From contig JARFIW010000831.1 in the NCBI GenBank assembly GCA_036346225.1, forward strand, positions 124,001-188,000: a stretch of DNA of 64,000 nucleotides. Reading direction: 5' to 3'. Shown here in pieces: positions 1 through 12,758 of this stretch; within the stretch, counting starts at the first letter, position 1, and each line of letters opens with the position of its first letter. Under the pieces are notes generated by a model. That model made no database searches and was not told the origin of the DNA. It worked only from the letters and a program-made list of their open reading frames with translations. The translations under genes were made by a program, and so were the position numbers. The stretch comes from Platerodrilus igneus (taxonomy: Eukaryota; Arthropoda; Insecta; Coleoptera; Lycidae).

Positions 1-1210
1 GCTAGGTTTAATGAAATCTCCGCTGTGTTCAAATAGTCAAATTATTTCGGTTCTTTTTTATCTGATTAATACCAACAAACAAAAAATGTAATGTATCTAT
101 ACAAGTATTTAAACCTGTTTTTAACTTGAATTATTATGATCAAGTCCGATGGTTTGAAAACAGCATTTTAAAATTATTTGGGCGTGAGGTTGTTTTTACC
201 TTAATAAGAACGTGACAATAAGTCGGATATTCTATTTTATAAGAAGGAATTAAATTAAGGAATGCTATGGAGTTTCTAAAACGAGTATGCGCGGAATTTC
301 TAAATCCGTATAAGGAAGCCTAATAAATTAGCCAAGTCGATTATATTTTTTTAAATAATAATGTGTGCTGATATTGTAGCCCTGTTAGTCATAATTACCC
401 AAACGTGCCAAACTAAAAGTAAATGACCTAAGGCAGTGAATAGGAATTAAATTTTGTGGATATAAATGGTGTCTGAAACTCTGCGATACAGATCTGTACT
501 GATATTTAAATTTCATAGTTTTAACGGGCTTCGAATTTTTAACAAATTTAGTTAATTATAACAAGGATGATTTGGCCTTTCTAATTTTACAAGGCATCGT
601 ACATAAAAATTCAATTAGACTTGTTATTCTTAAACATACTTAAATTCAATTTTCATTGCATGTTCGCGTCAACATAAGAATAGAAAACTTGCACGCGTGC
701 TACGTTTTCTACTCATTATTCCTAACTATATAGAAACAGTACGTTAGATTTTAGTAGAATAAGGCATATAAAAACGTTTTGGCTAGAATCCTTAGTCGCA
801 AAAAGTGACTTCTTTGCAAAGTGCAGCGCATTTCAGTATCCTTTATCCATCTTTATGGCGTTGGCGCTACTTTAGCCCATGAACACCCGTATAACCTTAT
901 GTTTGATATGCTATTGTTTAAAAATACATTCAACGCGAATTGAGAAATCGAAGTCCAAAAAGCAATCTTCATATACTTTTATTGTATTGTGGGAAAAATG
1001 TCGATGTCGCTGATTTCCATATGAAACGCGAAAGCTTTGTTAAACATACTCCATGGCGCAAAAAGGTACTACGCACTTAACCAAACTAAAATAAAATAAA
1101 TATGCAATCATGTGAATGCTATGCTTGCTGTTAGGACTACACTGTCGGCATTGTAAGTGTCAATTAAAATTGAGTTTTTAAACGATTCGGGTTAGTTATT
1201 TCCTTAGCAA
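1..1210. other. AT-rich DNA, no gene seen
   Basis: No open frame with protein-like composition, splice-bounded exon or recognisable repeat is visible. Low-complexity A/T runs dominate. Confidence 0.5.
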
Positions 1211-2060
1211 GATGTTAGCTGAAAAAGAAAAAATTTTCACTGTGAAAATTGCTACAAAAAAGGTGTAAGAGCTGTAGCAAACGAACGTGAAGATTATTTT
1301 GAGTTTAAAATTCTATTACGTGGGGTTGGTTACAATTTATTACAAAAGTCTCAAACTGAAGGTAGTGTTTTAAATACACTTTATAGTGAGCGTTCTAGAA
1401 CAGCGCTGATTGAGAAACGTGATTAGCTGTCAAACAGAGCCCAAAGAAGTTCTCAAGACAATTAGTTTCAGATTATCCCAACATTTCATATAGATCAATT
1501 CACAGGATATTGCACGAGGAACAGCTCAAAATCTACATTCCACGTCTAGCGAATGGATTTTTTGAAGATGGCCTAAATCAGTAAAATTATGCTTTGTTGG
1601 TATCAAGCAGATTCTATTTTATTTCATAACATACTGTGATCTAATGAGGCCGCCCTCAGGCTCTCGGGACCTATAAATCGACCTAACTGTACTTATTGAT
1701 ACATGGAAAATCAACATATTATTTTAGATCAGCAGCTGAATCTGCCCAGTGTTAATGTTTGATGAGCTATTTTGGAGCGTGGGCTTACGATGCCATACTT
1801 TATTAAAGATAATCTCTGAAGAAAACGACTTGGATTTATTTTGAGTAGTTAAACCGGGAACTGTTATGCTTATGAACAATTTTGATAAACTTTACCTCCA
1901 ACACAACAGACCAGCTGTCTGCTCATTATGCATAAAGGACTCAATATTGCCACAAATTGAAAACCTATATTGAGAAGGTCTTTAAAATTGTAACTGTAAG
2001 ATCGTACAGGTGTAGTTCAGCTGTGTATTAATGACGAATGGAAACATTTAAGAATAATAA
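1211..2060 (+). pseudogene. Mariner-like (DUF4817-type) transposase remnant
   Basis: A heavily decayed coding stretch resembling insect Tc1/mariner-like transposases of the type that carry an N-terminal DUF4817 region. Around 1497-1560 one frame reads IHRILHEEQLK, like the helix-turn-helix end of such proteins. Around 1620-1800 a single frame reads SNEAALRLSGPINRPNC and later QQLNLPSVNV, matching the usual block around the first catalytic Asp, with Glu-Ala where many relatives have Asp/Glu-Ala. Several TGA stops sit where Trp is expected. A trace of the second catalytic block lies near 1890-1920, but its Asp is not preserved. The copy is certainly inactive. Assignment is from remembered family patterns only. 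Confidence 0.5.
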
Positions 2061-2116
2061 AAAAAACAATCCTATTTGTTTTCAAAATAAATTATTTATG
2101 TTTTAGTACGCTTCGA

Positions 2117-2408
2117 GGCAGCTCTGTGGCGTAGTAGGTATGTGTGTGACTACCATGACCAAGGTCCCGGGTTCAAATCCTAACACGGTCCGCTTGAAAA
2201 ATGGCAGGTGAGCATTTTTCGCAAAAATACACCCTCGTTCGGATGGAAGTAAAATGGAGGTCCCGTGTGTGTGTTGTCATGCACGTTAATGATGCCTACC
2301 TTGCCTGGAACAGGAAGGGTTCGGTAAAGTTCCAAATTTTCCAAGTAGAAAAACTCGCTTCCTGGCCAATATAGTACCTTCGGGTGGAGCATCGGAGAAT
2401 GAAATGTA
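2117..2408 (+). mobile_element. tRNA-derived SINE
   Basis: The head is tRNA-like: a perfect A box fit (TGGCGTAGTAGG, 2127-2138) and a B box (GGTTCAAATCC, 2170-2180), the internal RNA polymerase III promoter. The body, containing GGTCCCGTGTGTGTGTTGTC and ending near CCTTCGGGTGGAGCATCGGA, is shared with the two minus-strand copies at 54877-55493, so three members of one SINE family are in the window. This copy is more diverged than the other two. A short open frame on the opposite strand here is incidental. Confidence 0.85.
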
Positions 2409-2409
2409 A

Positions 2410-3530
2410 TGTAGTAGGCTTCGTTTATCGGACAATATTCAGCATCATTAGGTCTTCAGTGCTGGAACTGGTTAGACACGTATCCTCATTGTTTCCTATT
2501 CTATTCTAACCTACACATGCTCCTGAAATTTATACAGTCTGCATCTTTCACTATCTGCGTACCATAGCCTGATCTAGGTCTACCTCTACCCACTTTTCCC
2601 ATCTCTGCTTGTAATATATGCCGCAATATTCCCCGAATATGCCTAAGAATGCGTCCTGCCCTTCTATTTCTCTTTTTTTTTGTGTTCCACAGATATCGTT
2701 ATTCTCCTACTGTTTCTATAATCTCTTTGTTCTTAACTTTGTCTCTGCATGCTATCATCCTCATACATCTGAAGCACAACATTCCAAAAGGCTTATACCG
2801 TTTTTCTGTCTGCTTCTCCTACTGCCCCTATTTCGTAGACGTACGGTGCTATGCTTCACACATATGCTTTCAACAATTTTCTTTTTGTTTCTATGTTTGT
2901 TGTCTTCGAAAATAGCCGCTCCCGCTGCTCTTTTTTATTAGATGCAGTTTGGTTCTCCTTCTATTGTTTATTAATATATACTCCATTTCTTCGATATTTC
3001 TATTCGGAGCTAGCCTGCACATTTTCTAGAAATTCCCACAGCCTACATCTTCCACTATCAGTGTGCAATAGTCTATCCTAGGTCTACCTCTACCTATTTT
3101 TCCATTCGTCTTTGTATAATTCTAGTTATTATTGTTGACACGTGTGCTGTCAAACTTATTGTTCGAAACTTTTCACATCTATCCGAGCCTCTCTTTCTTG
3201 GTATACTGACTATGAAGTTACGTTTGAAGTCTTTGAGTATCTCGCTTGTCTCATACATATTGCTTACAATTTGGTAGAGTCGTTCTGTTACTACTTGTCC
3301 AGCGGCTTCTAGAGTTTCTGCTTGCACCTTATCTGTTCCCCGCGCCTTACCATTTTCTAGACCCTTTAATGCTAATTCAAACTCATCTCTAATATTAAGT
3401 AAACATTTATTACCACTGTATGTCATTGGTAAATGAAATTGTCGCATCAATTTTCCAACGGAAAATGAATTACAGATTACTTCACGAATATATCGAGTAA
3501 CCGAAGTGCTTAAATATGATAGCATAGTAT
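2410..3530 (-). pseudogene. RTE-type LINE, 3' fragment, degenerate
   Basis: Minus-strand remnant of a non-LTR retrotransposon reverse transcriptase. At 3525-3094 the frame contains FELALKGLENGKARGTDKVQ and an ISLTAHVSTI block, typical of RT domains 2-3 of RTE-like LINEs. The sequence towards 2440 is the decayed C-terminal region (a GGTAGACCTAGATCAGG segment and a GTAGGTTAG tail). The same family occurs on the plus strand at 35460-38700 and 40511-41030. Frames are broken several times. The endonuclease domain is absent, as expected for a 5'-truncated insertion. Confidence 0.75.
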
Positions 3531-6500
3531 ATGCAGCTTAGCAACGCTTCAATAATATACGAGGATAGTTAAACCGAAACACGTTTAGAGACTGTAAAGT
3601 AGCGTTTGTTCAATGAATTTAAAAGAAGTCTCTATTAATATTAAGCTAAGAGGCCACTGCGTGACTAGTGTTCTAACAATTTTTCTTGCTTTGTAAGAAA
3701 AATTGCTTTCCGAAACAACTTAGAAGTATTAAGGCAACAGAAAAAATTGAAAGATTTTAGGTAGATTTTGAATTTTTAATAAGTTTGTAGTCACATATGG
3801 AAAACAACATGCGTTTTGTTTTTTTCTAGTTTGGTTTGATTACAAGACTAGGTGCAACATTTTGACCCACAGCATGTAGAAAATAATTTAGCTGTTTTGA
3901 AACCTGGTTTGTAAATTCGTAAATAGCAATTTAATCCTTCGAAAGTTCGTGTAAATACTTTATTCTTCACGAAATTTCACAAGGTTTTCAACTTATTTGA
4001 AACATTTTGCGCGTGGGCACTAAACATGTGTTCTGATAAGATTTCTCTGATTGAACTGTCTTTGCAAGTAATTTCCTGAATCCGCTCACTTCCACATCTT
4101 CGAGTTTGAGCATTTTAGAAAGTTGTTGAAGGAGAGATATTATGGTCAAAAAATTGAAATGCTTTAATCTATTTTTATTAGAGCGTAAAAACCCAGTAGG
4201 GTTAACAATAAAACTGTGTGGGGCCAACAAAATTATGCAAATCTAACAAAATGCTGTAGAATAAAGAAACACTTACTAGACCACATGTACTCTCAAGTCA
4301 ACCGACATCTCTAATCATCTTCGAGTTCATCCATTACGTACTACGATATCCGTTTGGGGACTTCGCCCTTGTCACTGTAAGCAATCAGCTGGCACCTGTG
4401 CCTGACCAATCTAAAAGTAGATACCAGCGGCAAGCGGTTATGAGTGATTTTTGCATGATCCCAAAAAGATTTTTTTTAATTTTACAATCTCCCTTCCCAC
4501 ACCGGCAAGTTCCGATCCGCAAAAAATCTCAATCGTTTTAGTCTGTAAGACCGGGTACCCAACCGAATCGAAATTATATTTTTTTGTTGATTATGTAATA
4601 TTTTTAACTTAGAATGTATATTTTCTTAAAAGTAATATTTGCTCTAAATTCGGTATATTTGAAATTTTCTTTAATAACTATTTTAAGACTACTTGAATTA
4701 CAGCTTTTGGGTATATCTGAACATGATTATCAGATGTGATGCTCACATAGATCCTAAGAAACGAAATTTTGTTTAACTAATAATTTTGAGAAGACTATTA
4801 CATGTAAAATTATTTATTGCTTTTTATAATAGTTATTGAATAAAAATTATTTGTTATGTTGTAGATACCTTTTGATTTTAATATTCAATTTTCTAAAAAG
4901 ATTTAATTAAAAATTTTAAAATGGTCTACTTCGATAGGGCCTCTTTTACTATCCTAAAATGATATCTTTTTAATACTTGCTGGATACAATGGCGTCTAAC
5001 TTTACTTTTCATGATCTATCATGGGATAATAGCCAAGCTAGCAGCCCGCACAGAAGGTTTTTATAGTTCCATCACGTACAGCTAAACGTCAAAATCCCTT
5101 TAAAATTCCGATCTTCTTCCTAAAGACAAGATCACAAAACGCGTTGTCTAAATAATTAAAACAAACCCGCTACACTGAAGCGCAACGCCTTGGCACCCGA
5201 AATATGTAACCTTTGACGCTTACCACGTTAAATAAATTAATACTTTTATATTAACTTAAAAAATTAATAGTGTTACAGTGTATAGATTCCCTGCTGGTAA
5301 AATACTTGTGGCTGTTTGTGGAACCATTCTACAGCCCTACCTCAGCATTCGAATTGGACCGCCGTCCTTTTAACAATTGTTTTAAGAAGCCAAACACATG
5401 AACAGTTCCCACGCCAAAGTTCAACTTTAATTCTTTTGTTTAGCGCAATGCAGTTTTCAGGTGTCTGACAATTTCATCTGATGCTGCAATACGTGCAGGT
5501 TCGAAATGGGACAAATCTTTAGTGAATTCTATTCTCTATCGAAATTTATGACACTATTCAACCACTGCCGTGTCAAAATATCTATAGTCATCATACACAG
5601 CTTTCATTTTCTAATAAATTACGATTGGTTGACACCCGTCAGCGGCCATATTATGTTTGTACGCATTTTTTTATGGTAGAGAACATCTTGATTCAGTAAG
5701 AACACTTAGAAAAAAGAAAACTGCAAATATTTTTACAAATGCGTGTACCACTTCCACAAACAATATGCACATATGAATTCCGTCATCACAGAAACAAAAT
5801 CATAGATACGCTGATCAAACGTGTTTCTGTAGAACCATCCTGGCACAATGTAATAAGTACATGGTCAACTGTGTACACGAATTTTTCCAATAATATCCAC
5901 AAACAGAGTATTTTCGTGTAAAAATAATATAATAGTTAAAATATATAAATTACAGCAGAGCGCTTTCGGCGTTAGCCATCTTCGGTGCTATGTCAAGTTA
6001 TTTTAAAAAATATATTTCATCAAACTAAGTCAATAAATAGAAAACATTTAAACTATTAAATAATATCACATAGAAAAAGACAAGTAAATAAATTGATTTT
6101 TCCAATAAATATGGACTATATCTTGTCTGTGGCGTTAACTCAAAAAACGTCCTAAAAAATAACATACAAAAGCAATATAGCGTCCCGAATTTACTTCGTT
6201 TATTATTTTTTATTCTTGGACCAGAGACGAAGAAAAATATCAAAGATTTAATCCTGTGGTCGCCTAACGCGCCGTTTGGATAGAGTTACTTCTTCTCTTG
6301 GTATCACCCTCCATGTACTGGAGTAATTGTGTCACCCTAACCAGAATTTGCAGGGACAAGGACCGTATATAATACTCCTGTTTTTATTTTACGCTGGACT
6401 TACAGAAAACCGTTGCATTTCATATATCCCCAAGCTAGCCAAGAGCCGATGGGCGTGGGTCTCTCGGGGCAGGGAGTGCAAATGTAAAATTTCAATGGGC

Positions 6501-8659
6501 GCCAGGATGATTACCCCTGAAACGCAACTAAACCGTTGGCTATTAATCACCCAATTAAACCAACCACCGTCCAGTGATATTTGACTGTTTAAAACCTAAC
6601 CTACTACACTGTCTCAAAATAAATTATAAAAGCACACGCTACTCTTACCAGATATTTATATATTACACATACTTGAATAACTATATACATATATAGTAAA
6701 TACGAGACCCCAAAATGTAGCCTAACTCAACATATATAGATCAATGAAATTATTGTGGGAAAACAATTATTTTATTATTATTACCTGGTTGCCAAGGCTG
6801 AAGACAAGATATTTTGACTTCTCGTTTCTCCAGTTTATCTAAGGAAAAAAAATAACGAAACAAAATAATTTATCGTAAGTTTCCACGAAATGCACTATGG
6901 ATAACTAAACTTTGCAAACTTGGCAAAATCTCGACCGAATAATAATTAATATTAGACTTCAGTCTCAAGGCTTACAATTTATCTCCCAAATTAAGTTGCC
7001 ATTTTTAGGCATCAAGTAAAATAATGAGAGTTCGACTATTAGTCGCTTATAGTTTTATTTTGCACCCTTGTGTTTTAATATTAGTACTCACGACACCGCA
7101 GTTTTATACTATCCGTTTCCAACCGCCTCGAGGACCTTACTCTCCAAACCTTCACGGCGTTGATCCTCCAACAGATGTAAACAAATCGTAATTTTAGTTG
7201 TTAGTTTCAATTATGCTTATCCCTTAGATCTTAGTCCTTAGATATTTAAGTGTAGGCAATCCTTATGGTAGAAAATGAAACTGAACTTGAACCATGAAAC
7301 TAAAACTGGACACCGAACTGATACCTGACGCTGAAACCCTAAAATAAACTATGAACACACTTTAGAATTCCTAATTTAACTTACCGTGCTATTAGGGATT
7401 AATATTTTATATACAATTTCTAATCGGTAGGTAACCAGTTTTCTTCAACTTCTTACTACGTATCTCTCAAGCAAGACTATAAAATCAGCGAATCTGCAAC
7501 TACTTCTTCGACACCTGTCGACCAAAGTTTCTACTGCACCACTGCTTACTATCATATAATAGACCCTCCAGAAATAATTAGATTCTAGTTAAACAACCCC
7601 GAGTACTTCGGAAAAAGTATACACTTCTAAATTGTATATAGGCACCAGCCAACTTTTTACTTCAACAAGAAATTCTCGTAGTTTTCTGCAGACCCAACTG
7701 CTTTCTACAACGTCATACCCAAAAGTGAATTAACAAGATATCACATCTGTGTACAAGGTTCATAAATTTATTCTTATCACAACCGAAAGTATAAATTTAC
7801 GATATTCTATTTCGCTATTAATTGCGAATGAATTTAAAGGTGAAAATGCTATGCATTAAATACAATAATATCCTAGCCTGACGCGGCCTGGTACCAAAAA
7901 TAGATCAGAATTAAACAATGTTCTGGAAAATTATTAAGACTGTTGGGTTTCAAAATAACAACATGCGAGTTCAAGCTACCCTAACAAACAAAAATATGTA
8001 CAAATTTGTACGGTTACGAAGTAGCCGTTACAATTGAAACAACACAGCTACTTCCAAGCCGTACGTAAACGAAGACGGCATTATAGTAGGTAGGTAAAAT
8101 AAGCTACCTCCCTAATTGGTCAATAGAAACTCTCGCCTCTTGCAGCCTTACAAAATAAACGCATATTTATCGACAACCTTCGCTTCAAAAGATCACTTCG
8201 TAAGATACAAAAACGAAAAGCCGTTCCTCCCATGCTATCGCTGATAAGAAAAGTTACTGCTTCAGCTGTTTACACCGAACCACTTCGTATTGATTCTTGA
8301 GTATGATAATTACCCTGTGGCGGAATAAATCTGACTTCAATAAGCATGAAAGATCCACAGCGGAAAGGCATCATTGAATGCCTCAAACTTCATTGAAATT
8401 GTACATAATATTAATTGTACATTATACATTGTACTCGTGTTGACATTGTAAATGAAGTTCTTATTTGACTTTAATTGCTTTTCCAACCAGAGGCACATCC
8501 ACACTACAAACTTTAATAGGTTTTAGCATAATTATTTTCCGACCACCTGCCGTTTGTTTAAACCCTTTAAAAAATATCCTTAAACTGTTTGGACGTGAAC
8601 GACTTAATATGTTCAATTTCCTAGTTTTAGTACACGTTACCTTCTTTATAATTCAAATA
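3531..8659. other. AT-rich intergenic or intronic DNA
   Basis: About 5 kb in which I see no intact gene or classifiable mobile element. Two short GC-richer minus-strand segments (6785-6838 and 7092-7165) look like possible exons. 6240-6600 is a GC-richer patch with no clear coding frame. Confidence 0.45.
6785..6838 (-). CDS. Candidate 54-bp host exon
   Basis: On the minus strand a strong acceptor (pyrimidine tract ending TTCCTTAG) is followed by 54 bp of higher-GC sequence and a donor, CAG|GTAATA. Two of three frames are open. One reads KLEKREVKISCLQPWQP and the other INWRNEKSKYLVFSLGNQ; the third has a stop. The length is a multiple of three. It lies on the same strand as the better-supported exon at 34695-34820 and would be downstream of it if both belong to one gene. 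I do not recognise the protein, and short splice-bounded open segments do occur by chance. Confidence 0.3.
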
Positions 8660-9045
8660 GATATGGTATTTTGAACTTGTGTGGTCTGCAAGCCATCCTT
8701 TATGGTTGTGAAGGTCGTACGTTAGTCCCAGTCTTGGACAATTCAAATTTTAGAATAGCCCAAAAAGCTATAGTCCTTGGCGATGAAAAGCGGTGCCTAG
8801 AGGCGACTAGTGATCGTGAGTTTGGTATAAGTAATGATTTACTATCGTGAATGGCTTGATCAAGGCAAAACAAAAGAACGGATACCGTCATGTAACTTAG
8901 TTTTAATGTTCCTGTGACATAGTACGTGTTACGTTAAATTCAGCATTTGGATGTTCGTTTGATGTCTAGAATTGGTCATGTCGTGAAATTGTTGTTACAT
9001 CAAAGAATGGTAGATGGATGCTGACGCAGTCTAGCTAAAAATTAT
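8660..9045 (+). pseudogene. LINE reverse transcriptase C-terminal remnant
   Basis: The plus strand reads LQAILYGCEGRTL and then RIAQKAIVLGD. This corresponds to the conserved LYGCE-W-L segment and following helix at the C-terminal end of RTE/CR1-type reverse transcriptases. A decayed HVVKLLLHQRMVDG segment follows near 8975-9020, like the usual WAGHVARM-DGRW block. Stops and substitutions break the frame. It is short and not obviously the same subfamily as the LINE at 35460-38700. Confidence 0.45.
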
Positions 9046-9544
9046 ATAAATTTATTTTGGATGAGCGATAACGACTTATGTAACGCTTTTCGTACGAGAT
9101 CAAGATTTCTTGAGCTGCTGCCCCTGGTGAACTCACCACGGCAGATAAGTATTCTTCGCGCATGGAGGGTTGTATTTTTCTCAGTTCTCAGCGAATTTTA
9201 CAAATCGTTCTTTTTGTGTTGGTGTACAATTTATGCTTTGCTAAACAACCGATTATTTTATGTAAAGCTGCATGTAAAAGTTAAATTATTTTTTATGCAG
9301 CCGATGCATTTAAGATTTTTACATCTATAAGTAGTGATTTACCTTTAGAATTTTTTAACGTTATTTAAAAAAAGGAAAACCATATTTTTGTTTTATCAAA
9401 TTTTTCAAGGCTGCAAAAGTAAAATTGTAGACCCATAAATAAAAACCTTAAACAAGTTAGAATTTAGCTTTTCTGTTTCTTCTATATGTAAATAAAAATT
9501 TTACTTTTCGTGTTAAGAACATAGAGAACAATAAATTTATATTC

Positions 9545-10107
9545 CCCGTTAGGTTTTTCTTGTCGTTTATCAACCCCTTCTCGTCGTTCTATCTCGTTTT
9601 TATGTGTTCTAATTTAAGGTTCGCATCATTTAAATTTATCGTTTGAACAATGGCTTCGTATTCACTTGGCAATTCATAAAGTATTACACCAATGCTCATT
9701 TTTTTTCTATAGTGTATCCATATTTGTTCAGCTTTTTTCTAACGTCATACTTGCTATGAAAATACTCGTCACAGCTTTCGTTTGTCCGTTTACAATCGTT
9801 TACGTAGCTCTTCAGCATATATATTGCGTGATAGCTGTCAAGTTTCGTATGTGACGTTTCCAATTTCTTCCACATTTCGCTAGATGTCTGGAAATCTTCT
9901 ATTAAGTTTAAATTTCGATCGTCTGTGTACAACATGATCAATGCCGCGCATTTTTGTCGGTGATTCCACTTTTTCGTCCTTGTTTACTTTAAAATCGTCT
10001 TTTATGGCGACGTTCACTCCTTTCGTATTCAATATACATTTTATTCGTAAAGACCAAGATCGATAGTTATCGTTACCTAATTTACCGATGTAAGCATCAG
10101 CATCCAT
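9545..10107 (-). pseudogene. Ty1/Copia-type gag remnant (UBN2-like)
   Basis: On the minus strand the frame from 10107 contains MDADAYIGKLGNDNYRSW, the standard start of Copia Gag (KL-G-NY--W). A second frame (9941-9696) contains MWKKLETSHTKLDSYHAIY and YVNDCKRTNESCDEYF, the middle of the UBN2 family. It continues towards 9545 with LPSEYEAIVQTINL before a stop. One frameshift near 9930 separates the blocks. No zinc knuckle, protease or pol follows downstream (below 9545), so this is a fragment. Confidence 0.75.
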
Positions 10108-10306
10108 GTTTTATAATTTGTCGTTTTCTTCTATTGACACTTAATGTACTCGTAGCTACTGGGCGTTTCGGACTACCATTTATTTAGGTATCTAGAGGAG
10201 AATGCATTCTGGAATTCTGGGCCCATAACCTTTTATTTGATATGTACACTATAAGAATGCTTTAATCGCTATTACAAATGTCGTGTATGTTTACCAGAAT
10301 AATACG

Positions 10307-10781
10307 AGTTATGTATCCCCCAATTTACCCATATATATATATTGAATATATTGAATCTAATAGGAATTATTAGAAATTGTTAAATAAAGTATAAGTTCAT
10401 TGTAACAATGTAATACAAGGATAACCCAGAGAGGTTATTAACAGTTCATGAGAACGGATAAGCAACTTTGCATCCGAGAGGGCAGTGATACTGCAGGTGG
10501 CAGGTCACAGACAGTTAACATACCGCAATTACCTAGAAATAAGATTGTTACAATGTAATAAAGTGTAGAATTAAGAGAAAAGCAAACATTAGATCTGCAA
10601 GTTCCCACAGCCATGTGAGGGGCAGGTTATTATAAAAAGCCCGGGAGCTCAAGGCCCGGCAGTCAGTCTTCGAACTCCATACTTCGTTGTTCAAGCTACT
10701 CACCCTAATATTAAGAAATAAATTTGTTAAAGTTTGGAAACGTTTTTTAAAAACACCGCTCCAAAGGCCCGAACCTGAACT
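10307..10781 (+). repeat. 5' LTR of the gypsy element
   Basis: Begins AGTTATGTATCCCCC and ends CCTGAACT, matching the 3' LTR along its length. A TATA-like TTATAAAAAG near 10630 followed by a CAGTCAGT-containing start region is a plausible U3 promoter and R start. Confidence 0.9.
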
Positions 10782-10797
10782 GGCGCAGTCGTAACGG
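10781..10797 (+). other. Primer-binding site, tRNA-Ser-like
   Basis: TGGCGCAGTCGTAACGG directly abuts the 5' LTR and shares its terminal T. It resembles the site used by the 17.6/297 group of Drosophila elements, complementary to the 3' end of tRNA-Ser, with a small difference in its distal half. The tRNA assignment is by recollection. Confidence 0.7.
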
Positions 10798-12758
10798 ATG
10801 TCAAAAGGGCACTAAAAATCCAAAAATCGGAAGATTGGTGACCAAGAATTTCAATTCGCAATTTTGACAGAACCCAAACCAGGTAGGAGGAAGTACAAGA
10901 ATCAACCGAATCCAGCACAACAAACCAATGTGGACAAGATACAGCATCGATCGAGCCCACAAAAGAAACAGATGAAGAAATTAATGTAAGTTCATTTCCA
11001 TAAAAACCAATTGATCACACAAACTATAATTGATATATGCTAGTTTTATTATTTTATTATTTCATTATTTATGTACAGAATTTATTTTATGCCAATATTT
11101 TTTGAAAATAGTTTACAAAGAGAAATTATTTTCAAACGTAAATTTATTTTAAGAAAGTGTTAATGTATGAGACTTGAATCTTAAAGAGATTTTCTTTTAA
11201 AAGCAAAAGAGACTTGATTTTTAAAAGAGATTTTCATTACAAGTATTAAAACAAACCGAAAAATAAACCAAAAAACTGACGCACATCCATTAATACCAAA
11301 CGTAACCGAAATACGCAAAATTAACTAGCGCAATACGAAAACGCAACGGTTAATCCAGTAAACAAAAAAAACGGAAAGCAAATTAACTCCATCATATAAA
11401 GCTAAACGTAATTTTTCAAACAAGTAGTTACAGAAAAAATTATGTAAAACATTTACATCTATCATACTTTATAAATTACAACAAAGCACTCTGCAAATAT
11501 ATCAGTAACTTAAACCACTGTAATTAAAAACCTTTGTATAAATTAACGCAATCTGCACATAAGATAAGACCGGTGAATGAAACATCATTAAAACCTTAGA
11601 GAAACGACTATTTAAACAATAACTTTCAGAACTAAAGCAACGCATTTTGCTTTATGATCCACAAGTAATTAATCCATAAAAGCACATAAAATTACAACCA
11701 GCATTTAACGAAAACTATTCACCACCGCAATCTATAAATAAATTGCATTACGAGAGGCTAATTATTCCAGTACAAATACTGAATAAATCTAAACGTTTTA
11801 TCATAAAAGCTATAATTAACCGACATTAAAACGCGTTTTGCAAACTGTAAACATACATTACGGAGAGATACAATTACAAGACGTGCAACCTAACTAAATA
11901 CGGAGATATCTAAAAATAATCAGACGCAACATTTATGCAGCAATTAACGAGTAAAGAAGCAAATTATTTAATTCCCACACAAACTGAAATTAACACCTGT
12001 GAGTAAGTATTAATTACTTTAACAAATATAATTGCATGTTATACAGCACGTACGCAATTAAATAACCAAGAAACTGAACTACATCTTCAAGAGACATAAC
12101 TTTGTGATTAAATTACAAAGATTAAGTGCAACAAAGTAATTAGCTGAAAACCTGCAAGTTATATTTAGAATTCAATAAGACGAGACAAACGAACTATACG
12201 TTTATGCAATTCAATTAAAACCCACGAAAAAAGATATAATTACAAATTAACAGAACTGAACGAACACGAAGCTACAACTGACGCAAAACCTACAAAGCGA
12301 AGTAAATACCGCGAGAAACTATTTATCCACTCCAGATTCTTACAGAAAGCAAAACCCAAGCAGAACTTACGACAAATTAACGTCCGCGAGATAGAAACAA
12401 GCAAATTCAAGACTACAGTAATTAAACCAACATTATCGAGTATAAATCTCACAAATTCATTACCGCACCGTGTAACTAAGTACAAATAACAGCAGCTACG
12501 ATTCTAAAAATAACCCGACACAGTCTAAACTGAAAATTAATAAATCCAAACCAAAAATAACGATCCAAATAGCAAAATAAAACTCAATTTTACAAAATTT
12601 GAAATTACCCAATCTAAAATGAAAATTAATAAATCCAAAGGAATAATAACGATACAAATAGAGAAATAAACAAATTGAAGAAAAATTTTTTTTTTTGAAA
12701 TTACCCAAAAGCGAAACAACCCTTAACCAAAATAAATAGTGCTGACATGAAGCTTTAA
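10798..12758 (+). other. Long 5' leader of the gypsy element
   Basis: Nearly 2 kb of A-rich sequence between the primer site and gag with no protein-like frame on the plus strand. Minus-strand open frames here (12240-12873) are hydrophobic artefacts of A-rich plus-strand DNA. The leader is unusually long for a gypsy element. It may hold packaging signals or unrecognised insertions. Confidence 0.6.

Noticed and set aside
2618..3081. Overlapping plus-strand frames rich in Phe, Leu and Ser
   Set aside because: They lie antisense to the minus-strand LINE remnant and have the hydrophobic composition expected from reading A-rich coding DNA backwards.
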